From JAFDVL01 sp043783625 (GTDB lineage: Bacteria > Acidobacteriota > Blastocatellia > RBC074), in contig JAYVZE010000049.1 of NCBI GenBank assembly GCA_043783625.1, positions 1 through 64,000 on the forward strand: DNA of 64,000 nt, written 5' to 3'. The translations under genes and the position numbers were made by a program. Within the stretch, counting starts at the first letter, position 1, and the number at the start of each line of letters is the position of its first letter. This document shows positions 49,871 through 58,869 of this stretch, in pieces. The notes under the pieces are model-generated. The model worked only from the letters and a program-made list of their open reading frames with translations, searched no databases and was not told where the DNA came from.

Positions 49871-50221
49871 TTACTGGCGGTGTGTGCAGGTTTTTGTATT
49901 CAGGCATTCGTCGTTAAGTTGTAGGCGCGTGACAGGTTTGCCGTTAACGAGGTGGGATTCAACAATTTCGGAGATGTCTTCGGCAGTAATTCCACCGTAC
50001 CAAACTGCTTCAGGATAAATCACCATGACTGGGCCGTGTTCACATTGATCAAGACAGCCGGCTTTGTTGGCTCTGACTGCACCTTTCAAGCCGCGTTTGG
50101 AAAGTTCCTGCTTGAATTTCAGTTGTAAATCTCCCAGTCCGGTCGCATCACAGCACCCGCGCGGATTTTCCGGCGGACGCTGATTCGTGCAAATAAAAAT
50201 ATGATGAGTAAATTTCGGCAT
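49871..50221 (-). CDS. thioredoxin-like [2Fe-2S] ferredoxin
   Basis: 116 residues with the thioredoxin-like ferredoxin layout: HHIFICTNQRPPENPRGCCD at the start, then NKAGCLDQCEHGPVMVIYPE, which together supply the four cluster cysteines, and a YGGITAEDISEIVESHLVNG end. It is cytoplasmic and carries electrons or senses redox state. It starts the minus-strand run with yvcK 10 bases downstream. Confidence 0.9.
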   Translation of the reverse strand: MPKFTHHIFICTNQRPPENPRGCCDATGLGDLQLKFKQELSKRGLKGAVRANKAGCLDQCEHGPVMVIYPEAVWYGGITAEDISEIVESHLVNGKPVTRLQLNDECLNTKTCTHRQ

Positions 50222-50541
50222 TTTTTAGCAACAAAACTAAATTCAGGCTTTGGGGCAAGCTCCGATAAAAGATGCGACAGTGTGCCTTAGTCATTCGATT
50301 TCGGTCAAGTTCTTTTCGCTGGAAAGATTAGCCAAAAATAATCTCAGCGCAAGCCAACCTTGAAGAGCGAATTGCAACTAATAATTTGGGAAAATCGTTA
50401 ATTCAGAAGTGTCAGGCTGAAAATGAAGAGTTTGACACAATTCTTCGATAAAGAAGCAACAGTCGCTCGTTAAGATTTGCGGCAAAGTGGTCAAAGTGAA
50501 TTAATAATTTATTTTCTGATTTTTCTGAGAAGGAGTAAATC
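50222..50541. other. divergent spacer between ferredoxin and small protein gene
   Basis: About 320 bases between divergent genes, with no coding frame I trust. It must hold both promoters, but no pair of boxes is clear enough to name. Confidence 0.5.
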
Positions 50542-50808
50542 ATGCAATTGAGCGTCTCGAACGATACTTTGAGAAAAGTGAATAGCTTGCCGGACAAGAA
50601 GCGCGCTAAGGTCATCAGCATTGTGCGGCGGCATTTGAAAGCTTGTGAGAAAAATGGCTGCCCACTCGAAAATCTTGATCGGGTCTATTTAGAAGCCATA
50701 GAAGTCGCTGAAATGGAAATGAAATTCCCGGAAATGGAAAAAGTAAAAACTCATAGTTGGGAACCAGCGCGGCATTATGACCAATACATTAGTCCAAAAG
50801 CGGCGTAG
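50542..50808 (+). CDS. small hypothetical protein
   Basis: 88 residues with a strong AGAAGGAG ribosome site seven bases before ATG. It is a charged, soluble, helical protein (LRKVNSLPDKKRAKVISIVR, RHLKACEKNGCPLENLDRVY). Two cysteines lie four residues apart-plus (ACEKNGC). No family is recognised. It is a single-gene unit, closed by a terminator 33 bases after its stop. Confidence 0.65.
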   Translation: MQLSVSNDTLRKVNSLPDKKRAKVISIVRRHLKACEKNGCPLENLDRVYLEAIEVAEMEMKFPEMEKVKTHSWEPARHYDQYISPKAA

Positions 50809-50840
50809 TATTGGATATTTTTGTCTCCTGTTAAGTGGTG

Positions 50841-50876
50841 ACAGAGGGCGCTTCACCTAGGGCGTCCTCTGTTTTT
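50841..50876 (+). terminator. intrinsic terminator after small protein gene
   Basis: ACAGAGG pairs with CCTCTGT, the stem continuing with GCGC/GCG bases, and a run of five T follows directly. A classical intrinsic terminator on the plus strand. Confidence 0.85.
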
Positions 50877-51028
50877 CTCTCGTTGCCTTGCCAGACTTTG
50901 TTTCGGCAGCGGTTTTGTCGTTCGACAACGTGATAGCCTCTCGGCTATAATCTCATCCCTTCTTTAATCTTTACATCCACGTTGCACAGAAGTTGGCAGC
51001 GTGTCGTTATCAGAGGAGTCATCATAAA

Positions 51029-53281
51029 GTGAAAGCTTTGGCACGTTTACTCAGCATTATGGCAGTGTTCTGCCTTTCAGGTTATCTCATTTCGGTGCAA
51101 GCGCAATATGCGCAAACTTCTGACGAGGTTTCCATTTTTCCGGTCACTAATATTACTGATACTGCTGTCACGGCGGTACGCGGCGTCAGCGATGATGGCA
51201 AGCGCGTTTTGTTTGAATCCGCTGCCAACATTACTGGTAATAATGCAGACCTGAACCCTGAAGTTTATATTTACGACATAGATAAGCGAACGGCAATCCA
51301 GATCACCAATACAAAAAATATTGTTGATCCGACCGATTCCGCCAAGATTCTGCTCAGGGTTTCCAACCACAATGCGGCCCTCAGCGGTGACGGTACGAAG
51401 ATTGTATTTTCATCGAATAGCTCTGAGCTGGCGGGAGCGAATGCTGATGGAAATCAGGAAATCTTTCTGGCAACATTGCCATTGAATAGTACCGCAGCAT
51501 TTTTTCAGCGCATTACGACGACACAAGGCTCGACGACAGCCACAAACCAAATTCAGGTCTTTGACAATATCTATCCGACGATTAACTCAAATGGGTCATT
51601 AATCGGCTTTGTCAGTAATCGTAACGCTGCCACTGGTTTGACCGGAGTTGTGAATCCCGATGTGATTGCTCAGATTATTCTTTACAACACAACAACCGGA
51701 GCTTTTACGCAGGTCACAACCAAAAACGAAGCGGAAGGAATTGACAGTACTTTTGCTTTCAAAGGTTTCAATTTAAACCCGCAACTCAGTGGTGACGGAA
51801 GTACATTGATTTTTACTTCAGGAATGAATCATGCGCCGACTTCGACGATTAATAATGCTGATCTCAACGGTGAAGTTTTCATTTATAACGTAGCGACCAA
51901 AGTCATTACGCAACTGACGAATACTTCCGGCTTTGCGGGCTATCCCGCGACGGTTAATCAAACCGGTACAGCTTTAGTACCGGATCAGCCGGTTAATTTT
52001 TTCAATCAAAATACCAAGCACATTAGCAACGACGGTAATTTGATTGTGATTGAATCCGCCGGGGATTTGGAATCGGGTAAAAATACTGACAAAACGCGTG
52101 AAGTCTTTATCTATAACCGGACAACTGCGAAATTTACACAAATCACCGCTAATGCCAATCTTCCGGCAGTTCCGGTTGCGGCTGACCTGCCGAAGATTGA
52201 TTACAACTTTACGCCAGGGATCAGCCCGAATGGAAAGTTTGTTTTTATTTCTTCAATTCTGAATATTGTTCCTGTAGCAACGGGCGTTACCAGTACTGTT
52301 TTGAACGACAATGCTGACGCCAGCCGTGAGGTTTTTCGTTACGAAGTGGCAACTGCAAAGATCAGGCAAATCACCTACACACCCGTGTCGCCGCGTGTGC
52401 TGGATCAACGAGAAGCCTTATTGATGGTGAATTCTAACGCTGCGGGGACAGAAATATTTTTCACGGATGATGTGAATTTGACGGGGAATAATGGCGATAC
52501 GTCATTTGAAGTTGTGCGCGCTGTTATCCGTCCTGTGACCGAATCGAATGCTGTCGTCGCAGCGATGGTCAATGGTGCTAGTTTTATTTCACCTGATTCG
52601 ACAACTCCGGCGTCAAATCCAATTGCCAGTGGGTCTATCGCGTCAATTTTTGGCACACGGCTGGCGAATTCTTCGACTGCGACGACGCGCTCAGATTTGG
52701 ATTATCAACTGAATGGTGTCAGCGTCACCATCAGCGGAATTGCTACCAAATTGTTTTATGTTTCGCCCGGACAAGTCAACTTTCTAGTGCCTGAAGGTTT
52801 TGGCGCAGGCGATAATGTTGACTTCGTTGTCAATAATAATGGTGTCTTATCAGCGGGGAAATTCAAACTATTAAATTCTTCTCCGGGGATTTTTACCGTG
52901 ACAAGTGATGGCAAAGGAGCTGGTTCTGTTGGTTGTCAAATTGTGACTAAAGACGTAGCTGGCGTAGTGCTTGGAACCTCTTACCCGAATCCGCCTTGTC
53001 AGGTCAGCACGACTTTAATTGATAGTTATTTATTAATTTATGGAACAGGATTCAGGTTCGCCGATACTGCTTCGGTAGTCGTCACGGTCATTGCGGCTGA
53101 TGCGACAACTACGGATTACACCGTGATCTACGCTGGAACGCAGCAGTTTTTCCCTGGTTTGGATCAAATCAATTTATTACTGCCAGCAGATTTTCCGAAA
53201 GGAACACTCAATATCAAAGTTAAAGCGGCGACTTCCGGCACAGCGGTTGAAAGTAATGTCTTTACAGTTGTAATTAACTAA
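51029..53281 (+). CDS. secreted WD40-like propeller with Solibacter-type C-terminal domain
   Basis: 750 residues from GTG 51029, chosen because CAGAGGAG lies upstream and it begins a signal peptide (VKALARLLSIMAVFCLSGYL, cleavage near VQAQ). Residues about 40-500 are TolB-like PD40 blades (GVSDDGKRVLFESAANITGN, ALSGDGTKIVFSSNSSELAG, QLSGDGSTLIFTSGMNHAPT, GISPNGKFVFISSILNIVPV). The last 230 residues match the domain first noted as the Solibacter uncharacterised C-terminal domain: VNGASFISPDSTTPASNPIA, GSIASIFGTRLANSS, LFYVSPGQVNFLVPEGFGAG, and FFPGLDQINLLLPADFPKGT. This domain is common in Acidobacteriota and rare elsewhere, so it points to the host. Function unknown, probably extracellular. 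Confidence 0.88.
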   Translation: MKALARLLSIMAVFCLSGYLISVQAQYAQTSDEVSIFPVTNITDTAVTAVRGVSDDGKRVLFESAANITGNNADLNPEVYIYDIDKRTAIQITNTKNIVDPTDSAKILLRVSNHNAALSGDGTKIVFSSNSSELAGANADGNQEIFLATLPLNSTAAFFQRITTTQGSTTATNQIQVFDNIYPTINSNGSLIGFVSNRNAATGLTGVVNPDVIAQIILYNTTTGAFTQVTTKNEAEGIDSTFAFKGFNLNPQLSGDGSTLIFTSGMNHAPTSTINNADLNGEVFIYNVATKVITQLTNTSGFAGYPATVNQTGTALVPDQPVNFFNQNTKHISNDGNLIVIESAGDLESGKNTDKTREVFIYNRTTAKFTQITANANLPAVPVAADLPKIDYNFTPGISPNGKFVFISSILNIVPVATGVTSTVLNDNADASREVFRYEVATAKIRQITYTPVSPRVLDQREALLMVNSNAAGTEIFFTDDVNLTGNNGDTSFEVVRAVIRPVTESNAVVAAMVNGASFISPDSTTPASNPIASGSIASIFGTRLANSSTATTRSDLDYQLNGVSVTISGIATKLFYVSPGQVNFLVPEGFGAGDNVDFVVNNNGVLSAGKFKLLNSSPGIFTVTSDGKGAGSVGCQIVTKDVAGVVLGTSYPNPPCQVSTTLIDSYLLIYGTGFRFADTASVVVTVIAADATTTDYTVIYAGTQQFFPGLDQINLLLPADFPKGTLNIKVKAATSGTAVESNVFTVVIN

Positions 53282-53304
53282 ACAGTTGAAAGCAAAAGGT
53301 AGGT

Positions 53305-53340
53305 AAAAAGGCGTAGCCGATCAGGTTGCGCCTTTTTATT
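53305..53340. terminator. bidirectional terminator
   Basis: AAAAAGGCG and CGCCTTTTT form a 9-bp stem with flanking A and T runs, between two convergent genes. It can serve both strands. Confidence 0.85.
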
Positions 53341-53346
53341 TGGATG

Positions 53347-53766
53347 CTAAAGAATGAGCCGCCGCAATGCGCCCTGCCAGATAGCAGAATCCTCTGCCAT
53401 CACTTTAATTCCATATTTATTGCCTTCTTCAGGATTTTCAATGTCTGCAATGCGAATAACAATAGCGCAAATATGTGTATCCTCTTCTGGGTGAATGATC
53501 GTAATGATGACACGCTCTTCCCAGGTCAATTCCATCAACGTCTGAATCAGGATTCCCGTGACGCTGACATCCAGACTGCGCCCCATTCCTTTTTTTTCAG
53601 GAGTGGTGATGTGTAAATCAATTTCCGCCGGGATTCGCGCCACATATTTTCTACGTTCATCAACCAACGCTTCGCCTGGAGTCCAGACTGGTGGTATTTC
53701 AGTTGCGTCTTCCGTCACAACTTCTACGCTGATAAGGTTATTAAGGGGATCGTAGCTACTATTCAC
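53347..53766 (-). CDS. PilZ-domain protein
   Basis: 139 residues. RRKYVARIPAEIDLH provides the RxxxR-type start of a PilZ domain, and SLDVSVTGILIQT the D/NxSxxG motif; WEERVIITIIHPEEDTHICA and YGIKVMAED complete the barrel. PilZ domains bind cyclic di-GMP, though the spacing of the Arg residues here should be checked. It is cytoplasmic with no effector domain, so it would act by binding a partner. Convergent with the propeller gene and separated from it by a shared terminator. Confidence 0.78.
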   Translation of the reverse strand: MNSSYDPLNNLISVEVVTEDATEIPPVWTPGEALVDERRKYVARIPAEIDLHITTPEKKGMGRSLDVSVTGILIQTLMELTWEERVIITIIHPEEDTHICAIVIRIADIENPEEGNKYGIKVMAEDSAIWQGALRRLIL

Positions 53767-53975
53767 AAGTACCCTTTCGAGACAATTTTGGTGAAGGCCA
53801 TCACGGTGGGGCTAATGAATTGGAGAGCCTGAGCGCAAAGAACTTTAACTCAGTTTTAGTGTAGCATAGCTTAGGAGTTGCGCCAGCATTAACTGTTGAA
53901 GATAATTGTATGGCAGCTTTGTTGCCCTGTTAGTTCCTTAACCTCTGGCTACGCCTTTTTTCAGGAGATCACTTC

Positions 53976-55136
53976 ATGCCGCAAATCAGACTTATTGTCC
54001 TTAAGTTAGTTGCTATATCCTTACTAACGCAATTATTTGCGGGAGTTCCTGTTTCGCCGCCAGACACTTCGGCGAAATCCAATCGAATCAATTTGATCCA
54101 GCTCAGTCAGCGGATTTCTGAACCCGGTGGATATTTCGGCTCTGATAATTTGGTCTCAAATGAACTTTCTTTACAGCACGTCATCCCGAAACTTAATCAA
54201 ATGGGAGTGACGGGAGGTGTTTATCTGGGAGTCGGGCCGGATCAAAGTTTTACCTATATTGCGGCAATCAAGCCGAGCAAAGCGTTCATGATTGACATTC
54301 GCCGTGATTGTTTATTGCATCATTTGTTATTGAAATCATTGTTTCAGTTGTCGCATAACCGGATTGAATATTTGTCGCTGATGTTCGCTCGCCCAATCCC
54401 GCCGAAATCGAAAGAGTGGAATAAAAAGCCGCTCAAGGATTTGGTGGAATACATTGACCGCACGCCGTCTGATCCGAAGCTTTATGAAAAATATCGCGCT
54501 GAAATCAAGCCTTTGATAAATAGTTTTGGCTTTAATTTGTCTGAGCGTGAACAAGAGGCGTTGGAAAAAATTCATCGGGCGTTTTATCAATCAGGGATGG
54601 AAACACGCTACGTCATCCGGGATCGTCCGATGCCCTCGAACCGGTACTTTCCCAGTTATCGCAGCATCCTGCTGGAAACTGATCTCAACAACGAACAGCG
54701 AAATTATTTAGCGACGGAAGACAGCTATCAGGTTTTGAAAAAAATGCAGGATGAAAACCGCATCATTCCGGTGACGGGAGATTTATCCGGCGAGCATGCC
54801 GTCAAGGAAATTGGAAAATATCTGAAAGAAACAGGCGAAAAAGTTTCAGCGTTTTATGTTTCGAATGTTGAATTTTATTTGTGGCGGCAAAGTGGGAGTT
54901 TTGATCGCTTCGTCACCAATCTGAAAAGCCTGCCAATTGACGAAAAAAGCGTGATTATCCGCAGCTATTTCAACTATGCCTATTACGCCTATCAGCATCC
55001 ACTAACGATTGAAAATCACTTCAGTGTGCAGTTACTACAAACGATTGACAGCGTCATCAAAGATTCTGATTCCAGCACGAATAATTATAATTCGTACTAT
55101 GACTTAGTGACGCGTCACGTCATTGATTATAAGTAA
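53976..55136 (+). CDS. LIC_10091-like secreted or anchored protein
   Basis: 386 residues with a hydrophobic N-terminus (IVLKLVAISLLTQLFAGVPV) that may be a signal or anchor. Family-like blocks: LSQRISEPGGYFGSDNLVSN, GVYLGVGPDQSFTYIAAIKP, SKAFMIDIRRDCLLHHLLLK, IPVTGDLSGEHAVKEIGKYL, VSAFYVSNVEFYLW. The fold resembles a SAM-type Rossmann fold, and the family is described from Leptospira, with no proven activity. It stands alone between a PilZ gene and yebC. Confidence 0.75.
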   Translation: MPQIRLIVLKLVAISLLTQLFAGVPVSPPDTSAKSNRINLIQLSQRISEPGGYFGSDNLVSNELSLQHVIPKLNQMGVTGGVYLGVGPDQSFTYIAAIKPSKAFMIDIRRDCLLHHLLLKSLFQLSHNRIEYLSLMFARPIPPKSKEWNKKPLKDLVEYIDRTPSDPKLYEKYRAEIKPLINSFGFNLSEREQEALEKIHRAFYQSGMETRYVIRDRPMPSNRYFPSYRSILLETDLNNEQRNYLATEDSYQVLKKMQDENRIIPVTGDLSGEHAVKEIGKYLKETGEKVSAFYVSNVEFYLWRQSGSFDRFVTNLKSLPIDEKSVIIRSYFNYAYYAYQHPLTIENHFSVQLLQTIDSVIKDSDSSTNNYNSYYDLVTRHVIDYK

Positions 55137-55240
55137 TGCAGATGGAATTAACCTCGCAGCACCACTGACAACTGATAAAACGTCGTGGTATAGTACCGCG
55201 CTTACGTCCTTCAATTCATTTATTTCTGAGGTAAACAAAC

Positions 55241-55984
55241 ATGTCCGGGCACTCAAAATGGCACACTATTAAGCACAAAAAAGGCGCGCTCGATGCCAAG
55301 CGCGGAAAAGTTTTTACCAAATTGATTAAGGAAATTTCGGTCGCGGCACGTACCGGCGGCAGCGGTGACATCGCCCTGAATGCGCGATTACGCAAAGCCG
55401 TGACTGATGCGAAAGCTGAAAACATGCCGAACGAGACGATTGATCGTGCCGTGAAGCGCGGCACTGGCGAACTCGAGGGCGTGAATTATGATGAAATCAC
55501 GTATGAAGGCTACGGCCCCGCCGGAGTTGCCGTCATTATCGAAACGATGACTGACAATCGTAATCGGACGGTCGCAGAAATTCGTCATGCTTTCTCGAAA
55601 AATGGCGGCAATATGGGTGAATCAAATTCCGTTGCCTGGATGTTTGACCGCAAAGGTCAAATCATCATTGATGCTGCCGCGAAAAGTGAAGATGAGGTCA
55701 TGGAAATCGCTCTGAATGCTGGCGCGGAAGACATGCAACCGGATTCTGACAGCTACGAAATTTTAACTGCGCCGGAAGATTTTGATGCCGTGCTGGAAGC
55801 TGTTAAGAAGGCAGGACTGGAACCACTTTCGGCTGAAATTTCGATGATTCCGCAAAATTATATCAAGCTCGAAGGCAAAGATGCGCAGCAAATGCTCAAG
55901 CTGTATGAAACGCTCGACGATCACGAAGATGTCCAAAACGTCTACGCCAATTTCGACATTGATGAAGAAACCATGGGGGCTTAA
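55241..55984 (+). CDS. yebC: YebC/PmpR-family protein
   Basis: 247 residues with GAGGTAAAC upstream. The N-terminus MSGHSKWHTIKHKKGALDAK RGK-type opening is diagnostic; NARLRKAVTDAKAENMPNET, TYEGYGPAGVAVIIETMTDN, and ALNAGAEDMQPDSDSYEI follow. YebC proteins are cytoplasmic and have been described as transcription regulators and, more recently, as aids to ribosomes stalled at proline runs. Often next to ruvC; here a different Holliday-junction enzyme, recU, follows. Confidence 0.96.
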   Translation: MSGHSKWHTIKHKKGALDAKRGKVFTKLIKEISVAARTGGSGDIALNARLRKAVTDAKAENMPNETIDRAVKRGTGELEGVNYDEITYEGYGPAGVAVIIETMTDNRNRTVAEIRHAFSKNGGNMGESNSVAWMFDRKGQIIIDAAAKSEDEVMEIALNAGAEDMQPDSDSYEILTAPEDFDAVLEAVKKAGLEPLSAEISMIPQNYIKLEGKDAQQMLKLYETLDDHEDVQNVYANFDIDEETMGA

Positions 55985-56078
55985 GTTTCGAGAAAATCAG
56001 TTTCGAGTCTCTGGTTTTGAGTTTCGAGGAATCGAACAAGAACCTCGAAACTCAAAACCCGAAACTCAAAACTATAAT
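55984..56078. repeat. GAGTTTCGAG palindromic element upstream of recU
   Basis: TTTTGAGTTTCGAGG near 56011-56026 pairs with CCTCGAAACTCAAAA near 56043-56058, and further CGAAACTCAAAAC / GTTTCGAG words extend both sides. The element fills the whole gap between yebC and recU and reaches the recU start codon. Related words occur at 28117-28146. Confidence 0.85.
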
Positions 56079-56781
56079 GAAGAAGCGTGGAGCCGAAACA
56101 GGGAGCGGATTTCAGGATGCGATTAATCGCACGAATGAGGCTTATGAAAAGCTGGGTCGCGCCTGTATTACGCGCAAAGCGATTCCCGGAAAATATTTGG
56201 TTGATCGCGGAGAAGCGCGGCGCGGTTTATCATTTCCTTCGATGAATCTTTCGGCACCTGGCACGCAAGCGCGACTCAGCTCAGCCAATCTCAAAGGTAT
56301 CGTCAAAGAAAGTAAGGCGACGAACTGGCGCAAATTTATCCCTGAATCAAAAGCGGAACCCGATTATGGCGGAGCGTTGGCTCCTGATGGGCGCGCTATT
56401 TTTTATGATGCCAAGACCACGCGCCGCGAGCTTTTAGATTTCGATAATTTACACGCCCATCAAATTGAATTTTTGGAAAGAGCCGCCAAAGTCGGAGCCG
56501 TTGCCGGATTTCTGGTTGAGTTCAACGCTCACCAAGAAGTCTATTTTCTTCCTATTCAAATCGTCGCCATGTGGCGCGATCAGGCAACCCGCAAAAGTAT
56601 TCCCTACAATTTTTTTGTTGAGCATCTGACGCTTGCGCCGTCCGGGAAAGGTTTCATCATGTTTGATTATTTAGCTGCAATTGAAACACAGGAAAATCGT
56701 TATGGCATTGGTTATTCAAATTTTTTATGGCAGGAATCCGCGACTAAAATTACCCGCCGTATACGCATTGCCAGACCTTAA
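56077..56781 (+). CDS. recU: RecU-type Holliday junction resolvase
   Basis: 234 residues from ATG 56077 (MKKRGAETGSGFQDAINRTN). The nuclease core is clear: ESKAEPDYGGALAPDGRAIF, YDAKTTRRELLDFDNLHAHQ with the Asp-Ala-Lys metal/catalytic pair, EFLERAAKVGAVAGFLVEFN and YNFFVEHLTLAPSGKG. The family is best known from Firmicutes, where it resolves recombination junctions in place of RuvC. The start codon touches a palindromic repeat and no ribosome site is visible, so coupling to yebC or a different start should be considered. Confidence 0.8.
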   Translation: MKKRGAETGSGFQDAINRTNEAYEKLGRACITRKAIPGKYLVDRGEARRGLSFPSMNLSAPGTQARLSSANLKGIVKESKATNWRKFIPESKAEPDYGGALAPDGRAIFYDAKTTRRELLDFDNLHAHQIEFLERAAKVGAVAGFLVEFNAHQEVYFLPIQIVAMWRDQATRKSIPYNFFVEHLTLAPSGKGFIMFDYLAAIETQENRYGIGYSNFLWQESATKITRRIRIARP

Positions 56782-56847
56782 AAAATTAACACGGAATTAA
56801 CTTTAATTTAAGCTCACGATGAGCCTTTCGTCTTACTCTGAAAAGCT

Positions 56848-57549
56848 ATGAAACCGCATATCTTAATTATTGAAGACGATCCCGATATTGCCGAAAGTAT
56901 TCGGTACAACATCGAACGCGTTGGAAATTGTACGGCTGAAATCGCCTTGACCGGAGAAATCGGACTGACAATTGTGCAGCGTGAATCCAATGTTGCACTT
57001 GTCATTCTGGATTTACATTTGCCGGGAATTAATGGCTTTGAGCTGTGTCGCCGTATTCGTCAGGATGAAGCTTTGAAAAAATTGCCGATCATTATGCTGA
57101 CGGCGATGGCGAACGAAAATGATAAGGTTCAGGGCTTGGAAGCTGGCGCCGATGATTACATCACGAAGCCTTTCAGCATCCGCGAATTAGTTGCCCGAAT
57201 GCGCGCTGCACTGCGCCGTGCCGGATACGAAGAGGAAGAAAAAGAATCCTTCGATGACGGAGAATTGAAAATTGATTATGCTGGATTTACGGTGAATTGC
57301 AGTGGCAAAGAAATCAAACTCACCCGTAAGGAATTTGCCTTGCTGGCACTCTTAACCCGCAATCAGGGACGAGTACTTCCGCGTGAAAGATTGCTGGATC
57401 ATGTTTGGGGATTAGCTTATTACGGTGAAGCACGGACGCTTGATGTTCATATGAGTGGACTGCGTCGTAAGCTCGGCGAAAGCGGAGAAAGCATCGAAAC
57501 TGTGATTGGCATTGGCTATCGTTTTCGCAGCAAAGATTCATCCGCGTAA
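56848..57549 (+). CDS. OmpR/PhoB-type response regulator
   Basis: 233 residues. Receiver domain 1-120: acidic IIEDDPDIAES, phospho-acceptor Asp in ILDLHLPGINGFELC, Thr in MLTAMANEND, Lys in ITKPFSIREL. The winged-helix DNA-binding domain from about 135: KEIKLTRKEFALLALLTRNQ, LPRERLLDHVWGLAYYGEAR, TLDVHMSGLRRKLGESGESI, IGIGYRF. No kinase gene is adjacent; the orphan kinase at 15877 is the nearest in the window. Confidence 0.94.
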   Translation: MKPHILIIEDDPDIAESIRYNIERVGNCTAEIALTGEIGLTIVQRESNVALVILDLHLPGINGFELCRRIRQDEALKKLPIIMLTAMANENDKVQGLEAGADDYITKPFSIRELVARMRAALRRAGYEEEEKESFDDGELKIDYAGFTVNCSGKEIKLTRKEFALLALLTRNQGRVLPRERLLDHVWGLAYYGEARTLDVHMSGLRRKLGESGESIETVIGIGYRFRSKDSSA

Positions 57550-57645
57550 ACATTTCACTCAGCCAAAGATAAAATCTCACCTTGTCTTCTGAAAAGATGT
57601 ACAATAATTCACCCGCCCCGTTCATCGAATCCGAGGTGAAAAACT

Positions 57646-58809
57646 ATGTCTGTCCAACGTCACGATTGGTCGCTTCAGCGCAAGGGAATTATAGATCAGG
57701 AGCGTCATCAGGAGCGCGTCAAAGATGCGATCAAGAAAAATCTCGGCTCCATTGTTTCCAACGAATCCATTATTTTGTCGAATGGGCGCAAGAAGGTGAA
57801 AATCCCGATGCGGGCATTGGACGAATATAAATTCCGCTTCGATCACACCAAACGAAAACACGTTGGTCAGGGCGACGGAAAAACGAAAGTTGGAGATGTC
57901 ATCGGACGCGAAAACCAGCCCGGACAACAGGGCAGCGGACAGGGCGAAGCGGGCAATGAAGGCGGACAGGATTTTTATGAAACGGAAGTCAATATTGATG
58001 AAATCGCCGCTTTGATTTTTGAAGATTTGCAGCTCCCATTTCTGGAAGAAAAAGCGCAAAAAGCTGTTCCCGCCCGCACGACAAAATTCACCGAAATCCG
58101 TCGTGTCGGAGCGATGTCTAATCTCGATAAGCGGCGTTCGATGCTGGAAAATATTCGTCGTAATGCGCGTGAACACGGACGTGCCAAAGTTGGTGGCTTC
58201 AAAAAAGATGATCTGCGTTTTAAGAGCTGGGAAGAGGATGTGCGCTTCGAATCCAACGCTGCCATTATTGCGATGATGGACGTTTCAGGCTCCATGAGCG
58301 AATTCAAAAAATACATTGCCCGGAGCTTCTTTTTCTGGATGGTTCGCTTTTTGAGAACCAAATACGATCAAGTCAAAATCGTTTTTATCAGCCATCACAC
58401 CGAAGCCAAAGAAGTGACCGAAGAACAATTTTTCACACAAGGTGAATCCGGTGGTACGGTCGTTAGCTCTGCCTATAAATTGGCTCTCGACATCATTGAC
58501 GAACGCTTCCCGACGCGTGATTGGAATGTCTATCCGTTTCATTTTTCGGATGGCGATAATTATTACTCCGATAACGATGAAGCCGTTGGATTGGCGGATA
58601 AATTAATTGAGCGATGTAATTTATTTGGCTACGGCGAAATCGGTGAAGAAGGCGGCGGAATGTATCGCCGCAGCTCCGGCGCATTGCTGTCAATTTTTAC
58701 AGATCGAATCAAAAAACAGGCGCGATTTATTGGCGTAAAAATTGACGAAAAAGAAGATGTGTATCCGGCGCTGAAAAAGTTTTTTGGCAAACAGGAAACT
58801 GAGGCTTAA
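57646..58809 (+). CDS. DUF444 (YeaH/YhbH-like) VWA protein
   Basis: 387 residues. Typical opening HDWSLQRKGIIDQERHQERV and IVSNESIILSNGRKKVKIPM, then a Gly/Gln-rich linker (GQQGSGQGEAGNEGGQD). The C-terminal half is a von Willebrand A domain with the MIDAS loop MMDVSGSMSEFKKYIARSFF and later HTEAKEVTEEQFF, GESGGTVVSSAYKL, HFSDGDNYYSDNDE. These proteins normally work with the PrkA kinase and a SpoVR-like protein in stress or sporulation responses. Neither partner is in this window, so the operon seems split. Confidence 0.92.
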   Translation: MSVQRHDWSLQRKGIIDQERHQERVKDAIKKNLGSIVSNESIILSNGRKKVKIPMRALDEYKFRFDHTKRKHVGQGDGKTKVGDVIGRENQPGQQGSGQGEAGNEGGQDFYETEVNIDEIAALIFEDLQLPFLEEKAQKAVPARTTKFTEIRRVGAMSNLDKRRSMLENIRRNAREHGRAKVGGFKKDDLRFKSWEEDVRFESNAAIIAMMDVSGSMSEFKKYIARSFFFWMVRFLRTKYDQVKIVFISHHTEAKEVTEEQFFTQGESGGTVVSSAYKLALDIIDERFPTRDWNVYPFHFSDGDNYYSDNDEAVGLADKLIERCNLFGYGEIGEEGGGMYRRSSGALLSIFTDRIKKQARFIGVKIDEKEDVYPALKKFFGKQETEA

Positions 58810-58869
58810 ATTTTTGCTTTCAAATTTGCCACACGCATAACTTTCAGGTACAAATAATACCTTAAAATT

